Source: Doris montereyensis
Lineage: Eukaryota; Mollusca; Gastropoda; Nudibranchia; Dorididae
Direction: 5' to 3'
Assembly: GCA_037039925.1 (NCBI GenBank)
Contig: JAXRKP010001260.1
Location: 62,001-126,000 of the forward strand
DNA: 64,000 bases
In this document: positions 12,560 through 25,564 of the stretch, piece after piece
Layout: every line of letters starts with the position of its first letter
How positions within the stretch are numbered: the first letter of the stretch is position 1
Translations under genes and position numbers: made by a program
The notes under the pieces: generated by a model
The model's database searches: none
The model's input: only the letters and a program-made list of their open reading frames with translations
Told to the model about the DNA's origin: nothing

Positions 12560-13090
12560 CTTTTTTCTTCATCAGTTCTCATTCTACCTTCTGGTGTGTG
12601 GGTTTATAGATGCCTGAAATGTTCCTTCTCCAGGCTACCCTGTTCTGACATTTTTGTTTCCTTCTGTGAAAGTTAAATTTCATTGCTTTAGTTACCTCTT
12701 TTATATCTTCTTTCCATTTTCTCCCAGGTTGCCTTTGGTCTGTTACCTTCAGTTTTAGCCTTGTACACTGATTTAGCTATTCTCTTTCGTTCATTCTGTT
12801 TACATGCCCAAACCATCTCAATTGATTATTTCCATCTTAGTTTTAATGCCATCTGCTTTGGTTTTGATCTCTTATTGGTGTGTTTCTGATTTTCTCTCTT
12901 TTTGTTTTCCATACTACACTTCTGAGATATTTCATTTCAGCTGCATGTACTCTACTGTATTCCCTATTATCCAACATCCAGGTTTGACTGCCATAGAGGA
13001 CAGTAGGACCATAAACTATGTTGTATACTGCCATTTTAGTTTTTTGTTGACAATTCTTGATATGCTCATGCGTATGACATACCTTCAAAT
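12560..13090 (-). mobile_element. LINE family 1, 3' fragment (left)
   Basis: Encodes MAVYNIVYGPTVLYGSQTW, YSRVHAAEMKYLRSVVWK and RWFGHVNRM, the C-terminal region of the same retrotransposon family as 3068-4930, with a similar A/G-rich tail (about 12560). 5'-truncated, in MSTO1 intron 8; mirror at 48190-48735. Confidence 0.78.
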
Positions 13091-13109
13091 TTTCGAATGA
13101 GACAATCAA

Positions 13110-13680
13110 ACTGGGTGTCAGTCCGTATTACACTACTATGTCATACGCAGGACCAACATCGTGACCTACATGTAAGACAACTGTATGAGCCACAATGTGG
13201 TAGGGCCTTACGCATCATAACATTGTTCATGTAAATTCGACCCAGGTTAAGTTGGTTAGGAAAAAATTGGCCAATTGTTGAGCTCTCATCTTCACTACTT
13301 AGTTCATAATTTGGCATTTGGTGTTCACTTTGACTGTCATTTGTAGTTCTAGGATGATCTAAGAGGCTGATTTTGGAAATCTAGCCTTTTTCAATATAGA
13401 ATAGCCTTAAACTGTTGAGGTGAAGTAAAGAGTTTCCTAGAAATCCAAGCTGGCAGCTGGCAGGATAAAATCGTAACTCAGGTGGAAAGATCTCTTTCTA
13501 TGTCTGTGCTTTAGACTAATTCATTATGAAATATGCCTACTATGAAATTTTTATTATTTAAAAAAGGTTGTTTTTTTTCATACAAAACATTGCAACATAT
13601 CAAAAACGAACTTAAAATGATGACGGCTACACAAAAAGAAACTTGGGGTGGCCGATGACAGCTACACAAAAACAAACTTG
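13110..13680. other. Intron 8 sequence without recognisable content
   Basis: Together with its mirror (47640-48180) I see no exon, RT text or clear inverted ends. Three tandem-like copies of a GACGGCTACACAAAAA-type motif near 13620-13710 are the only local structure (two or three imperfect copies on the left, fewer on the right). Confidence 0.5.
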
Positions 13681-13815
13681 GGGTGGTCGATGACGGCTAC
13701 ACAAAAAGAAAGTGTGTCATCAATCACCAGAAATCAAAATGTCTGGAACATTTGAAAGTCAAAATCCTTTCAGAAGAAAAAAGAAAAACAAAAAGCAAAA
13801 TACGCATTAAAATAC

Positions 13816-13952
13816 TTCATCAGGAGGGTTTGCAGGTGTCAGTGAGAAACACAAGTTCGCTTTGTTGCAGAATTCATCTGCAAGATATGTTGAGATTTTG
13901 TAGAAGCTACGCCTCCAAATGCATTATGGCTGTCAATTAATAACTTGAACCC
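13816..13952 (-). pseudogene. MSTO1: MSTO1 exon 8 (left)
   Basis: Mirror of 47372-47506 with two extra bases in an A run in the middle (137 versus 135 nt), which breaks the frame after GGVAST. Confidence 0.82.
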
Positions 13953-14239
13953 CTGTTGAAAAGCAAAAACACAAAACGAAGATCTCAGTCTTACAGAAAA
14001 ACATGTCCAGTAAGAAAAAATAAACATATCTAAAATACAGCATAAGTGTTACAAAATTCTTACTAGATGTGATTTTCTTATCTTTTTCAAAGATTCTAAG
14101 GTATGAATAAAGTTATCCATCTTATATACTCCAGTGATAGATTATATAACAAAAGAAAACAAAAACAAAAAAGTAGAAGCATTGAATATTGATTATTACA
14201 CAATTTCGATAATGTGGATACTCAATTGCTCAAAGTGAA

Positions 14240-14580
14240 TTGAAATACATCTAGTCTTCTCCTGTTGGCTATCATGCGTCTTGAGCGCAAACAAAACCAC
14301 AAAAGGAAACATTGAAGGGAGTGCATCCTAAGGCCACCGATGGCCCAAGAATAGCACTTTTGCTTAAAGAAGCCATCCTGGGGCCACTGGTTGGGTATCG
14401 ATTCCAACTTTAGAACTTTTCACTATCCAGAGGCCTCCGGTTGTGCCCTGATAGCATTCTTAACCTTTTCCTTGGCCTTTGAGAGGCCATCGATTGTATT
14501 GCAATCGTATTTTCCCCCCTGGCGATAATGGAACGGCAATTAGCGACAGCAGCAGTTATCAATTTATCTTTGTTAATCAG
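14240..14580. repeat. Unclassified GGCC-rich repeat-like segment in intron 7/8 border area
   Basis: Contains repeated GGCCACTGG, AGGCCACCGATGGCCC and GAGGCCTCCGG motifs that are small imperfect palindromes, in an otherwise AT-rich intron; mirror at about 46770-47110, where a 65-residue frame is open. Possibly part of a transposon; no family recognised. Confidence 0.35.
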
Positions 14581-15189
14581 CGCATGCACAACTCAGCCAA
14601 GAAGATGAATAGATTACTTGAATGTTGATAGTTTCCACTGCTTGAAGAAAGGCAGTTTTCAAAACACACGATGATTGAGACAATATGCCTCTGAATAAAG
14701 TTTATGAATATTGGATGTTAGTTTAAATGATGGGGACAGGGATTTTTCATAGAGTGCTTTCTTCGGTTCATTTTACAGGAGAAACGTCGCCATATTGGTT
14801 TGAGTGGGTGAATTTGAACTATCAGATAAAAGAGGGAGAGTGAACAAACAAAAAGAGCCTCAAACAAAAAGAGCCTCCAAACAAAATAAAAACTCAATGA
14901 ATAAGAGTGCTCATGACAATAATGATATTATCGGTAGCCATGAAAAAAAAATCAGCCTACCCGTATCGGAATGTGAATACAATGTTTCACACCATTACAT
15001 AATTAGAAAAATAGTGTGCCTAGACCTACATGGTGAGAACGAATGTCAGGGAGGAAGATTTGACAGCATTGCACCGTGAGCTATATGATTGTCTAATCTA
15101 ATATATTTTTGCTTTTAAAATACCCAAACAATATCCTCCTATTACTGACTGGGTAGCAAAATTGCTTGTAACTTTAAGAAAATAACACT

Positions 15190-18100
15190 TAAAGGCAATT
15201 CATAGGCAACCAGTGGCAGCACAATAGAATGTATGCTTTAAAGGTGATTCATAGGCAACCAGTGGCATCACGATAGAATGGATGCTTTAACGATGATTCA
15301 TAGGCAACCCGTGGCATCACTATGGAATGTATGCTTTAAAGGTAAGTCATAAACCAGTGGCATCACAAATAGAATGTATGCTTTAAAGGCGATTCATAGT
15401 CAACCAGTGGCATCACTATAAAATGTATGCTTTAAAGGTGATTCATAGGCATCCAGTGGCATCACTATAGAATGTATGCCTTAAAGGTGATTCATAATAA
15501 TCAGTGGCATCACGATAGAATGTATCCTTTAAGGGTTATCGTAGGCAATCAGTGGCATCTCTACAGATTGCATATGTTTTAAAGGTGATTCACAGACAAC
15601 CAGTAGCATCACTATACAATGTATGCTTTAAAGGTGATTCATTGACAACCAGTGGCACCGCGATAGAATGTATGCTTTAAAAGGTGATTCATAGGCAACC
15701 ATTGGCATCGCGATAGAATGTATGCTTTAAAGGTAATTCATAGGCACCCAGTGGCATCACGATAGAATGTGTGCTTTAAAAGTGATTCATAGGCAACCAG
15801 TGGCATCACGATAGACTGTATGCTTTAAAGGTAAAAGTCATAGACAACCAGTAGCATCAAGATAGACTGTATGCTTTAAAGGTCAGTCATAGACAACCCG
15901 TGGCATCATGAAAGAATGTATGCTTTAAAGGTGATTCATAGGCAACCAGTGGCATCACTAGAATGTATGCTTTAAAGGTGATTCAAAGACAACCAGTGGC
16001 ATCACTGTAGAATGTATGCTTTAAAGATGATTCATAGGTAACCAGTGGCATCACGATAGAATGTATGCTTTAAAAATGATTCATAGGCAAACCATGGCAT
16101 CACGATAGAATGTACGCTTTAAAGGTGACTCATAGACAAACCATGGCACCACTATAAAATGTATACTTTAAAGGTGTTTTATAGACAAACCATGGCATCA
16201 CTATAGAATGTATGCTTTAAAGGTGATTCATAGGCAACCAGTGGTATCACTATAGAATTATGCTTTCAAGCTAAGTCATAGGCAACCAGTGGCATCACTA
16301 TTGAATGTATGCTTTAAAGGTGATTCATAGGCAATCAGTGGCCTCACAATAGAATGTATGCTTTAAAGGTGATTCATAGGCAACCAGTGGCATCACAATA
16401 GAATGTATCCTTTAAAGGTAAGTCATAGACAACCAGTGGCATCACGATAGAATGTGTGCTTTAAGGTGATTCATAGGTAACCAGTGGAATCACGATAGAA
16501 TGTATGCTATAAAGGTGATTCATAGGTAACCAGTGGAATCACGATAGAATGTATGCTATAAAGGTGATTCATAGGATACTATGGGCATCACAATAGAATG
16601 TATGTTTTAAAGGTGATTCATAGACAACTATGGGCATCACGATAGAATGTATGCTTTAAAGCTGATTCATAGACAACCAGTGGCATCACGATAGAATGTA
16701 TGCTTTTAAGGTGATTCATAGACAACTATAACCAGATAGAATGTATCTTTAAAGGTGATAGAATGTATGCTTTAAAGGTGATTCATAGACAACTAGCTAT
16801 AAGGTGATTCATAGACAGAATGTATGCTTTGAGTGATTCATAGGCAAACATAGTGCGATGGATGTTTAAATGATTCATAGGCAACCCGTGGCATCACTAT
16901 AGAATGTATGCTTTAAAGGTGATTCATAGGCCACCAGTGGCATCATGATAGAATGTATGCTTTAAAGTTAAAGGTAGGTCACGATAGAATATGTTTTAAA
17001 CAACAATCAGTGGCATCATGATAGTTTTAAAGGTGATTCACAGACAACCAGTGGCATCCACGATAGAATGTATGTAAGTCATAGACAATCAGTGGCATCA
17101 GGATAGAATGTATGTTTTAAGGGTAAGTCATAGACAATCAGTGGCATCAGGATAGAATGTAAGCTTTAAAGGTGATTCATTGGCATCATGATAGAATGTA
17201 TGCTTTAGGTAAGTTAGACAACCAGTAGCATCAAGATAGAGTAGGTCATAGACAATCAATTATCAGGATAGAATATATGCTTTAAGGGTAAGTCATAGAC
17301 AATCAGTGGCATCAGGATAGAATGTATGCTTTAAGGGTAAGTCATAGACAATCAGTGGCATCAGGATAAAATGTATGCTTTAAAAAAAGTTAAAGGTAAG
17401 TCATAGGCAACCAGTGGCATCATGAATAAAAGGTCAGGATAGCAATCAGTGCGCTTTAAAGGTGATTCATAGACAATCAGAATGTGGCATCAGGATAGAA
17501 TGTATGCTTTAAGGGTAAGTCATAGACAATCCTGTGGCATCAGGAAAGAATGTATGCTTTAAAGGTGATTAATAGGCAACCAGTGGCATCACTGATAAAG
17601 GTGATTCATAGCAGCATTAAATTATGCTTTAAAGGTGATTCATAGACAACCAGTGGCATCACGATAGAATGTATGCGTTTATGCTTAGAATGTATGCTAT
17701 AAAAAGGTTAATCACCAGACAACCTGTGGCATCATGAAAGAATGTATGCTTTAAAGGTGATTCATAGGCAACCAGTGGCATCACTAGAATGTATGCTTTA
17801 AAGGTGATTCGATAGGCAACCAGTCAACTAGTTCACGATAGAATGTATGTTTTAAAAGTGATTCATAGGCCTACAGTGGCATCACAAAGATGATTCATAG
17901 GCAACCAGTGGCATCCAATCGATAGAATGTACGTCAGTCATCAGGATGGGACAACCGTTAGGTAAAGGTAAGTCATAGGCAACCAGTAGCATCATGATAG
18001 AATGTATGTTTTAAAGGTAAGTCATAGGCAACCAGCAGTGGCATCGATAGAATGTATGCTTTAAAGGTAAGTCATAGACAACCAGTCATCATGATAAAAT

Positions 18101-19857
18101 TATGCTTTAAAGTTAAAGGTAGGTCATGACAATCAATCAGGATAGAATATATGCTTTAAAAGATGATTAAGCTTAGACATCAGTGGATAGGCTTTAAAAC
18201 CATAGGCAAACCAGTGGCATCATGATAAAATACGAATGTATGCTTCACGAAAGGTCTTTAAATTCATAGACAACCAGTGGCATCATGAAAGAATGTATGC
18301 TTTAAAGGTGATTCATAGGCAACCAGTGGCATCACTAGAATGTATGCTTTAAAGGTGATTCATAGACAACCAATCACGATAGAATTATGCTTTAAAGGTG
18401 ATTCATAGGCAACCAGTGGCAACCATCATCATGATAGAATATATGCTTTAAAGGTGATTCATAGACAACAACCAGTGGATTTATCATGATAGAATATATG
18501 CATGTGGCATCAAAAGGTGATTCATAGGCAACCAGTGGCATCATGATAGAATATATGCTTTAAAGGTGATTCATAGACAACCAGTGGTATCATGATAGAA
18601 TATATGCTGTAAAAGGTGATTCATAGGCAACCAGTGGCATCATGATAGAATATATGCTTTAAAGGTGATTCATAGACAACCAGTGGTATCATGATAGAAT
18701 ATATGCTGTAAAAGGTGATTCATAGGCAACCAGTGGTATCATGATAGAATATATGCTTTAAAGGTGATTCATAGACAACCAGTGGTATCATGATAGAATA
18801 TATGCTTAAAAGGTGATTCATAGACAAAGTGGTATCATGATAGAATATATGCTGTAAAAGGTGATTCATAGGCAACCAGTGGCACCACTATAGAATGTAT
18901 GCTTTAAAGGTAAGTCATAGACTACCTGTGGCATCATGAAAGAATGTATGCTTTAAAGGTGACTCATAGGTAACCAGTGGTATCACAATAGAATATATAT
19001 TTTAAAGGTGATTCATAGGCAAACAGTGGCATCACGATAGAATTTATGCTTTAAAGGTGATTCATAGGCAACCAGCGGCATTTAGAATTGATGCTTTAAG
19101 GGTGATTTATAGGCAACCAGTGGCATCAAGATAGAATGTATGCTTGAAAGGTCAGTCATACACAACCCGTGGCATCATGAAAGAATGTATGCTTTAAAGG
19201 TGATTCACCAGGCAACCAGTGGCATCACGATGGAATATATGCTTTACAGGTAAGTCATAGACAACCAGTGACATCATGATAGAACCTATGCTTTAAAGGT
19301 GACTCATAGGCAACCAGTGGCATCACTATAGAATGTATGTTTTAAAAAGGTGATTGATAGGCAACCAGTATCATCACTATAGAATGTATGCTTTTAAGGT
19401 AATTCATAGGCAACCAGTGGTATCACAATAGAATGTATGCTTTTAAGGTGATTCATAGGCTACCAGTGGCATCACGATAGAATGTATTGTATGCTTTAAG
19501 GTAAGTCATAGGCAATCAGTGGCATCACAATAGAATGTATGCCTAATAGGTGAATCATAGGCACCAGTGGCATCACTATAGAATGTATGCTTGAAAGGTA
19601 AGTCATAGACAACCCGTGGCATCACAATAGAATATATGCTTTAAAGGTAAGTCATAGACAACCCGTGGCATGATGATAGAATGAAAGCCTTAAAAGGTGA
19701 ATCGTAGGCCACCAGTGGCATCACTATAGAATGTATCCTTTAAAGGTAAGTCATAGACAACCCGTGGCATCACAATAGAATATATGCTTTAAAGGTAAGC
19801 CATAGGCAACCAGTGGCATCAGTATAGAATGTATGCTTTAAAGGTAATTCATAGGCC
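15190..19857 (+). repeat. 49-bp minisatellite array (left), ~95 units
   Basis: Tandem units of about 49 bp containing GATTCATAGGCAACCAG, TGGCATCAC and ATAGAATGTATGCTTTAAAG, about 4.67 kb. Units vary by substitutions; from about 16700 to 18500 many are truncated or scrambled, while others are nearly exact. Adjacent pairs and triplets of near-identical variants (for example 18540-18860) show local expansion. It lies in MSTO1 intron 7, and no conserved frame runs through it. Confidence 0.97.
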
Positions 19858-20374
19858 ACACGAATATTTTTAATCTTATCGAGCATCTCGAAGACTTATA
19901 TCATTTATTTGAACAAGCTATTTACGAGATGGTGAAAGACCCATCAACGAAAGGCAACACCCCTTATTCCCAACTGCAACACTTATTGGGTATTAGACAT
20001 TATCTGGGGCAGGCAAAACAGTCACCCAAAACTAACGTGGTAAAAATAATTCCTGAATCAACCTGACATAAGTGAGTGATACTAGATACACTTAATTCAT
20101 CTGCTGTGCTTTGCCTTATTTTCAACAAGAGAGAAAGAACACATACACCTTTGTAGAGATAAACATTGTTGGTTGGTATCACTTTTGATTATTATCTTGA
20201 TATGATAATGAAGTTTGTATACTTTGAAATGTTGATTTTGAGTCCATCAATACGTTTGTCTAGAGTGTTGTATGTTGTAAACATAAATGTTGTAATCTCT
20301 CTAACACAGGTAACTCATAAAATAAAGTTTATTAATTCCCCATAATACAAACTCATGACAGTGATAGCAAAGCA

Positions 20375-20485
20375 AATTTTCTGATTGATGGTGATATAAT
20401 CTTATGTCAAACAAGAGGCATATTTGCAAATTTTCTGATTGACGGTGATATAATCTTATGTCAAATAAGAGGCATATTTGCACAT
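20375..20485. repeat. 54-bp tandem duplication (left)
   Basis: Two copies of a ~54-bp unit containing TTTTCTGATTGA(T/C)GGTG and TAAGAGGCATATTTGC-type sequence, plus a partial third. Intron 7. Mirror at 39535-39650. Confidence 0.75.
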
Positions 20486-20868
20486 TTTCTGGCAGTTGTG
20501 ATGTCTTATAACCACAGTATTATGTTTTCCCATTTTTCTCGAAAAGCTACAGTGGTGCACTTATACACGGTTAGAGTGGGATAATAATCTTTCAGAAATC
20601 AGTACAAACAATATTGGACAAAAAAATCAACAAACAAACAAATAAAATATATATACAACTAAATCAAAAGAAAAAACAGTTGGAAAAAACTTTTCAGTTA
20701 TATCATTTGGCCTAGACAGCCAGCTTTAGATAAAATTAGTGGAAAAAAAAGATAAATGTGTCCCATTTTAAATGGAAGCACATTCTCTCTCATCATCAGT
20801 ATTACAATCACTCACAAATGTTAAACCTACTTTGAACTACGCTTCTATTTATCTTTTTATATAAAGTT

Positions 20869-21139
20869 CCTTCAAGGCCGTGACGGCCCATGAGCCAGAA
20901 TTTATCCTGGTTTCAATAGCATGAAGTGGAACAGGTGACAACTCCTCATCAGGACCTTGGGGTTTTTACTCCCAAGCTAGTACTTTTACCCATTTGCAAC
21001 TGGGCAGAGTGGGGGAAATGCGTGTTAAAGTATCTTTCCCAAAGAACACAACATCGGACCCAGCTTTGCTAGGATTCAAATTCAGGACCTCATGATCCCC
21101 AGTCCAGCAGCCTAACCGCTTGGCCACCCGACGCCCTTA
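20869..21139 (-). mobile_element. tRNA-derived SINE (left, intron 7)
   Basis: Same family: reverse strand GGCGTCGGGTGGCCAAGCGG, GACTGGGGATCATGAGG, and the CTTGGGAGTAAAAACC body. Mirror at 38878-39157. Confidence 0.8.
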
Positions 21140-21422
21140 TCTTTTATATGGATACATATAATTTTTTCTATTGTTTTGTGTAATACTGAGGAGTGTAATG
21201 ACGATCATGAAACTTAACAGTGCTCAATAGGAAGCACTGTATGAAACTACAGTATCATCTGATATGGGCAGAAAACCAAATTGCCAGTCTTTTTAGGCAG
21301 AAAAAACCCCCACATACAATTATCGACTGTTATGCAGCTATGACCTTCTACTGCTCTCACCTATTTAGTACCATAATCCTGCTATCATCTTATCACTAAC
21401 AGTGGAATAAGGACCTACAAAC

Positions 21423-21544
21423 CTGAAGATGATCGCATTCTTCTGTAAAATAGCTGAATTTTATCTTCCACCCTATCCCATTTTCTCGCCTGGCCTTCTA
21501 GAGCCTGCTGTCCCAGACCGAACACATCGAAAGGTTGTTCTGGG
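21423..21544 (-). pseudogene. MSTO1: MSTO1 exon 7 (left)
   Basis: Mirror of 38474-38591 but 122 rather than 118 nt; the middle (after the QQAL codons) differs and an A run is longer, so the frame shifts before the TEECDHLQ end. Confidence 0.78.
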
Positions 21545-21639
21545 CTGAAAATCATTTGGAAAAAAGGAAAATCAGAGGGCAGAAAAAAATGAACTGTATT
21601 ATCTTACAGGGAAAAAAGGGGAGGGAGGGAGGGGGTGTC

Positions 21640-22975
21640 CTGAGGAAGCCATTTTTGTCAAGAATTGGACAAGTCTAGCTTATTGAAATATTGGGTGGAG
21701 CACTTCCTTCCCTTCACAAATGTAGCTTAGTGTCGATTCATTGATTTGAAATGAATATTTTAGAAACAATACAGGCCTGACCTTCCACACATCTGTTGTA
21801 CACTATAAAAGCTAGAAATTTTGTCTAAAGTATGGCAAATTGGTGCTCATTTGAATCCTCACAATGTACTCTTTCCAAACAATCTATTTTTGATGAATTG
21901 TCCAGAATACTGCCTTCCATCAGCCAGAAATTGTGTGACATATTCCGTGTATCTGTTATCAAAAAGGTGTCATCCGACATGAGTATAAAGGAGACGGGGA
22001 AGTTGAAACAGGGTCGACAAGAAGTAGTTGAAAAAGCCTATCTGAATAGGGCGTTTAGCGTGAAAGATTATCTGCCCTTGTTTCAGAAACAGATCGGTGG
22101 TAAATATTTTGTGTGGAACCTGAAGCCCTTATTTAATTATAGTAATCCTTCTATTTTCTTTGTACCAGCAACACCCCTTTCTCAAACTCCAATGGGGGAA
22201 ATCTCGAACTACTAAGCTCTCATAATGTAAACAAAATATTTTTCAAATGCTTAAATTTTAAAATTTTACAGGAAAAAAGTTAGGAGGAATGAAGTCACAT
22301 ACCCCTTTTTGATTAAACATGTACAGGGCAGTATTCTTCAGCGGTAATGTAGATATAGAAAAGGTGTGTTTGGCCTGGAGAGAGGGGAGGGGAGTTACAT
22401 TCTTTTGTTTCGTAGATTCAAATTCATGGCTATCTCAAACTCATTGACCCTACCTGAAGGAGTTTGAGATAACTCTGCTGCTCTGTTTTCATGGTTGAAG
22501 TTTATGTGAATTCAAAAATGAAAAGTAGCTCACATAAATCTAGAAAAGAATAGGATAATGCTTTGAAATGTCATAAAACATTGAGAGGCTCTTAACTAAA
22601 TCTTGTCGACCCTGTTTGAAATGCCCTGGCTACCATATACTCATGTTGGATGGGACCTTTTGATAATAAGTGCTCGGAATTGGTCACGTATTAGCCTGGC
22701 GATCGAAGGCAATATTCAGGATAGAGTACATTGTGATGATGAAAATGAGTACCCTCTTGCACACTTTAGACAAAATTACTGTCTTTCATAGTACAACAGA
22801 TGTGTTGATAGTTATGCCTGCATCGATTCTAAAAAATTTGTATGATTTCAAAGAATTGTTACTAAGGTTCTTTTGTGGTATCAATGCGAAGGAAATGAAC
22901 TGCTCCATCCAATAATTCAATAAACTAAATTTGTCCAATTTAGGGAAAAAATGGCTTTCTCAGGACCCACTCCTT
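21640..22975. mobile_element. Element with long internal inverted repeats (left, intron 6)
   Basis: About 380 bp at 21640-22022 is repeated inverted and diverged at 22602-22975, both ending in GTCCTGAGGAAGCC / GGCTTTCTCAGGAC. The two arms share AATTGGACAA, GTTGTACA, TTTTGTCTAAAGT and CAGGGTCGACAAG blocks. The open frame 21832-22215 belongs to one hairpin arm and its relatives are broken, so I do not call it a gene. A 100-bp piece near 22049-22150 resembles the end of the element at 26070. Confidence 0.7.
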
Positions 22976-23210
22976 GAGAAAAAGTAAACAAGTTTTGGCA
23001 GCAATAAATATCTTTTTGTATAATAAACGATGTAAATTTGACAACAAAAATTTTTAACAGTTGTAATGATTTTGAATGGAAACCTATTAGAATTTTAGTT
23101 CATCTCACTTGCATTAAATAATATAAACAGATTAACAAAATTTTTAATAATCTTACTAGAATAATTTACATAGAAAATAAAAAAAACCCATAAATTTCAC
23201 ACAACCGATA

Positions 23211-23831
23211 ACAGTGGTCTCCGCCTAAGAGGCCAGTTCGGGATTGAACAAAATGTAGTCTCTTAGGTGAAATCTAAATACGTGATGGGGGGGGGGGGGG
23301 GGGGGTTATCCTAAATAATCATTTCGTAAAATTTATTGGTTGCACCTTTAGGCCTAGAGCTTAGCTAGGGAGGAGGTTGTATAAGAAAGATTAGGAAAAA
23401 CAAAGCAGTGTACAATTCAAGAAAATTGTAGGCCTATTCCTTTTATCTGTTTCTATTTTTCATTACACATTGCATCAAGCATGAAGGCTTAATTCCTCTT
23501 CAATCCAAACTATCACCAGTCCTTTTTCAATGAAAACATGTTTCTAGTTCACATCGATTACTTGTAGCAAGATACTCTAATGACAATGAATGCTAATGAG
23601 CTATAACACAATGAAGATCTACGATGACATGGTCCAGATAGAGAGAAGTGTGGCACTATTTGAATTTTCATTTCATTGAATTAAGTTTAGAATACCAATA
23701 GGCCTTCCAACGAAAGAAAAACTGGCCTCTTAGCCGGATTGAAGCTTTTGAAGTGGCCTCTAAGGCATGATAATTAAAGAGGAAAAAATCTGCTATGTAG
23801 GAAAAGCGGCCTCTTAGGCGAAGACCACTGT
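23211..23831. mobile_element. Non-autonomous DNA transposon with 8-bp target-site duplication (left)
   Basis: Inverted ends ACAGTGGTCTCCGCCTAAGA and TCTTAGGCGAAGACCACTGT, about 621 bp. Flanks AACCGATA and AACCCATA (7 of 8 match) look like an 8-bp target-site duplication as made by hAT or P elements. A run of 19 G lies inside at about 23287. No transposase. Confidence 0.7.
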
Positions 23832-24030
23832 AACCCATAACAATCTTTTGGTGAAGGCAACAGTCACACACCATCACATAAAATTGTTTTTCAAATTATC
23901 TTACAAGAGTGTTGATGAATCCGATATAATCAAAACGATCATTTTATCAGTACATATCTTTTGAGAAGTGAATATATATTTCAAAACACTGAACAGTAAA
24001 GATACCATATTTATATCACATTAAACTCAC

Positions 24031-24188
24031 TTATTGTGTTGATGATCCTCAAGTATGTGTATTGACCGAGGATGAAGGCATGTTCTCAGATAGTCTGACC
24101 ATACTTTGACTTCATCATCTAATCGATAAATACTGTGACCAAAAGACTTTTTGATTTTCATTAGAAGTTGTGGTTAAACCACTGTCCC
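24031..24188 (-). pseudogene. MSTO1: MSTO1 exon 6 (left)
   Basis: Mirror of 35820-35978. It keeps the SIYRLDDEVKVWSDYL frame broken on the right, but has one extra T before it. The signature LRTCLHPRSIHILED is intact. Confidence 0.8.
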
Positions 24189-24385
24189 CTGCAAAATAAA
24201 AGGAATTGATAGAATGAAAAGCTGTTTTCACTAATGTTACATAGAAATGTTGGGGCTTTCTTTAGGTTTGAGCAATTTTGTGACTTATCTTCAAATTGAA
24301 ATTGCCATGTGTACACTTAAATCACATGCCCATACAATCAGAAAAATCACTTTAATCATATGTATACGGACAAGAGATGAATTAC

Positions 24386-24455
24386 CTATATTCTCAGAGA
24401 TAATGTCAGTTTCAGGCTTGCTGGTTTCATTGGCTTCTTCATTCTGCTGAAGATT
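24386..24455 (-). pseudogene. MSTO1: MSTO1 exon 5 (left)
   Basis: Mirror of 35553-35622; same length and borders, same acidic linker peptide, frame open. Confidence 0.65.
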
Positions 24456-24859
24456 CTAATTGAAAACATACAAAATAATATAAACATGTCTGGTGCAAAG
24501 CAAAAAAACTATAGATGACTTTATTATTTGTTTAATTGCCCTGTCTGTGGTAATACTGAACTGAAGGAAATGAAAATCGTTCTTTGCATTATTCCTTCCA
24601 AACAGTTTTGTTATTATAATATGATAAATTTCTTGTTTATGGAGTGTATTCTGAGTATATATTTATATACATAACTATTACTCATGGCAATACAAATCCA
24701 GTCTCACATGCATAACCAAAGATATTAATACCATTCATGATCATACATTCATATATATCTAATATAATTTTAAAAACTTGTTTATTTTCTGTCACGCCTC
24801 CTGACCTTGTTAAGCCATCAATCGAACTGAAATTTTGTATGGGAATACTCAAAGGCTTG

Positions 24860-25071
24860 GTGGTGTTGGTGGTCCAGTGGTTAGGTGCCGGACTGGGGAT
24901 CATGAGAATCCCGAGTTCAAATCCTAGCAAAGTCAGGTCCGACATAGTGTTCTTTGGGAATAACACTTAATACATATTTTCCCCACTCTACCCAAGTACA
25001 AATGGGTACCAGCACTAGCTTGGAAGTAAAAACCTGCATCAGACTAGCGTCCTGGCCAGGAGGTGATTATT

Positions 25072-25075
<4 letters not shown>
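24860..25075 (+). mobile_element. tRNA-derived SINE ending in (AT)n (left, intron 4)
   Basis: Head GGTGTTGGTGGTCCAGTGG, GAGTTCAAATCCTAG B-box-like motif, body up to CCAGGAGGTGATTATTGAG, truncated and running straight into an (AT)n tract. Mirror at 34935-35155. Confidence 0.78.

Positions 25076-25131
<56 letters not shown>
25074..25131. repeat. (AT)n/(AC)n microsatellite (left)
   Basis: About 48 bp of AT followed by AC. The right arm counterpart (34861-34934) is longer by about 20 bp. Confidence 0.9.
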
Positions 25132-25491
25132 TACATACATATCATTATATAACAGTAAATTCATGGATTTAGACTATTGTTAAAGAAAACATTTGAGTTT
25201 TATGAGTATTCCTCAAATTGATCATAAGTTACATTATTTTAAACTTATAAAGTCTTTATTATCTAAATCCAATAGAAACCGTATGAGAGAAAAACATTAG
25301 TTTTCCAGGATATCATAGCAACATGTTCTTTGGAAAAAAAGAAAAACTCACAACACATTGCTAATTGTTTGTGATTATAATTATTATTAGAGCTATAATA
25401 ACAAGCCAATTGGTAAAGTCTGCTTTCACAAAGTGAAACATTCTGCATAAAACTGAAATATCCTAATCTTTTTATCTATTGTACTACATAC

Positions 25492-25564
25492 CTCTTGGTC
25501 AAGATCCTCTAAATATCTGTTCTTTTTCCCAACTTGAGCTTGATGAAGAGGACGTCAGCCAGTC
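25492..25564 (-). pseudogene. MSTO1: MSTO1 exon 4 (left)
   Basis: Mirror of 34421-34493 with the same donor (GAG|GTATGT) and length (73 nt), but internal changes near the acceptor put a stop in the reading frame used by the right copy before the QAQVGKKNRYLEDL part. Confidence 0.7.

Noticed and set aside
21832..22215. 127-residue open frame as a gene
   Set aside because: It falls in one arm of a hairpin element; its mirror copy is shortened by a frame change and there are no supporting motifs.
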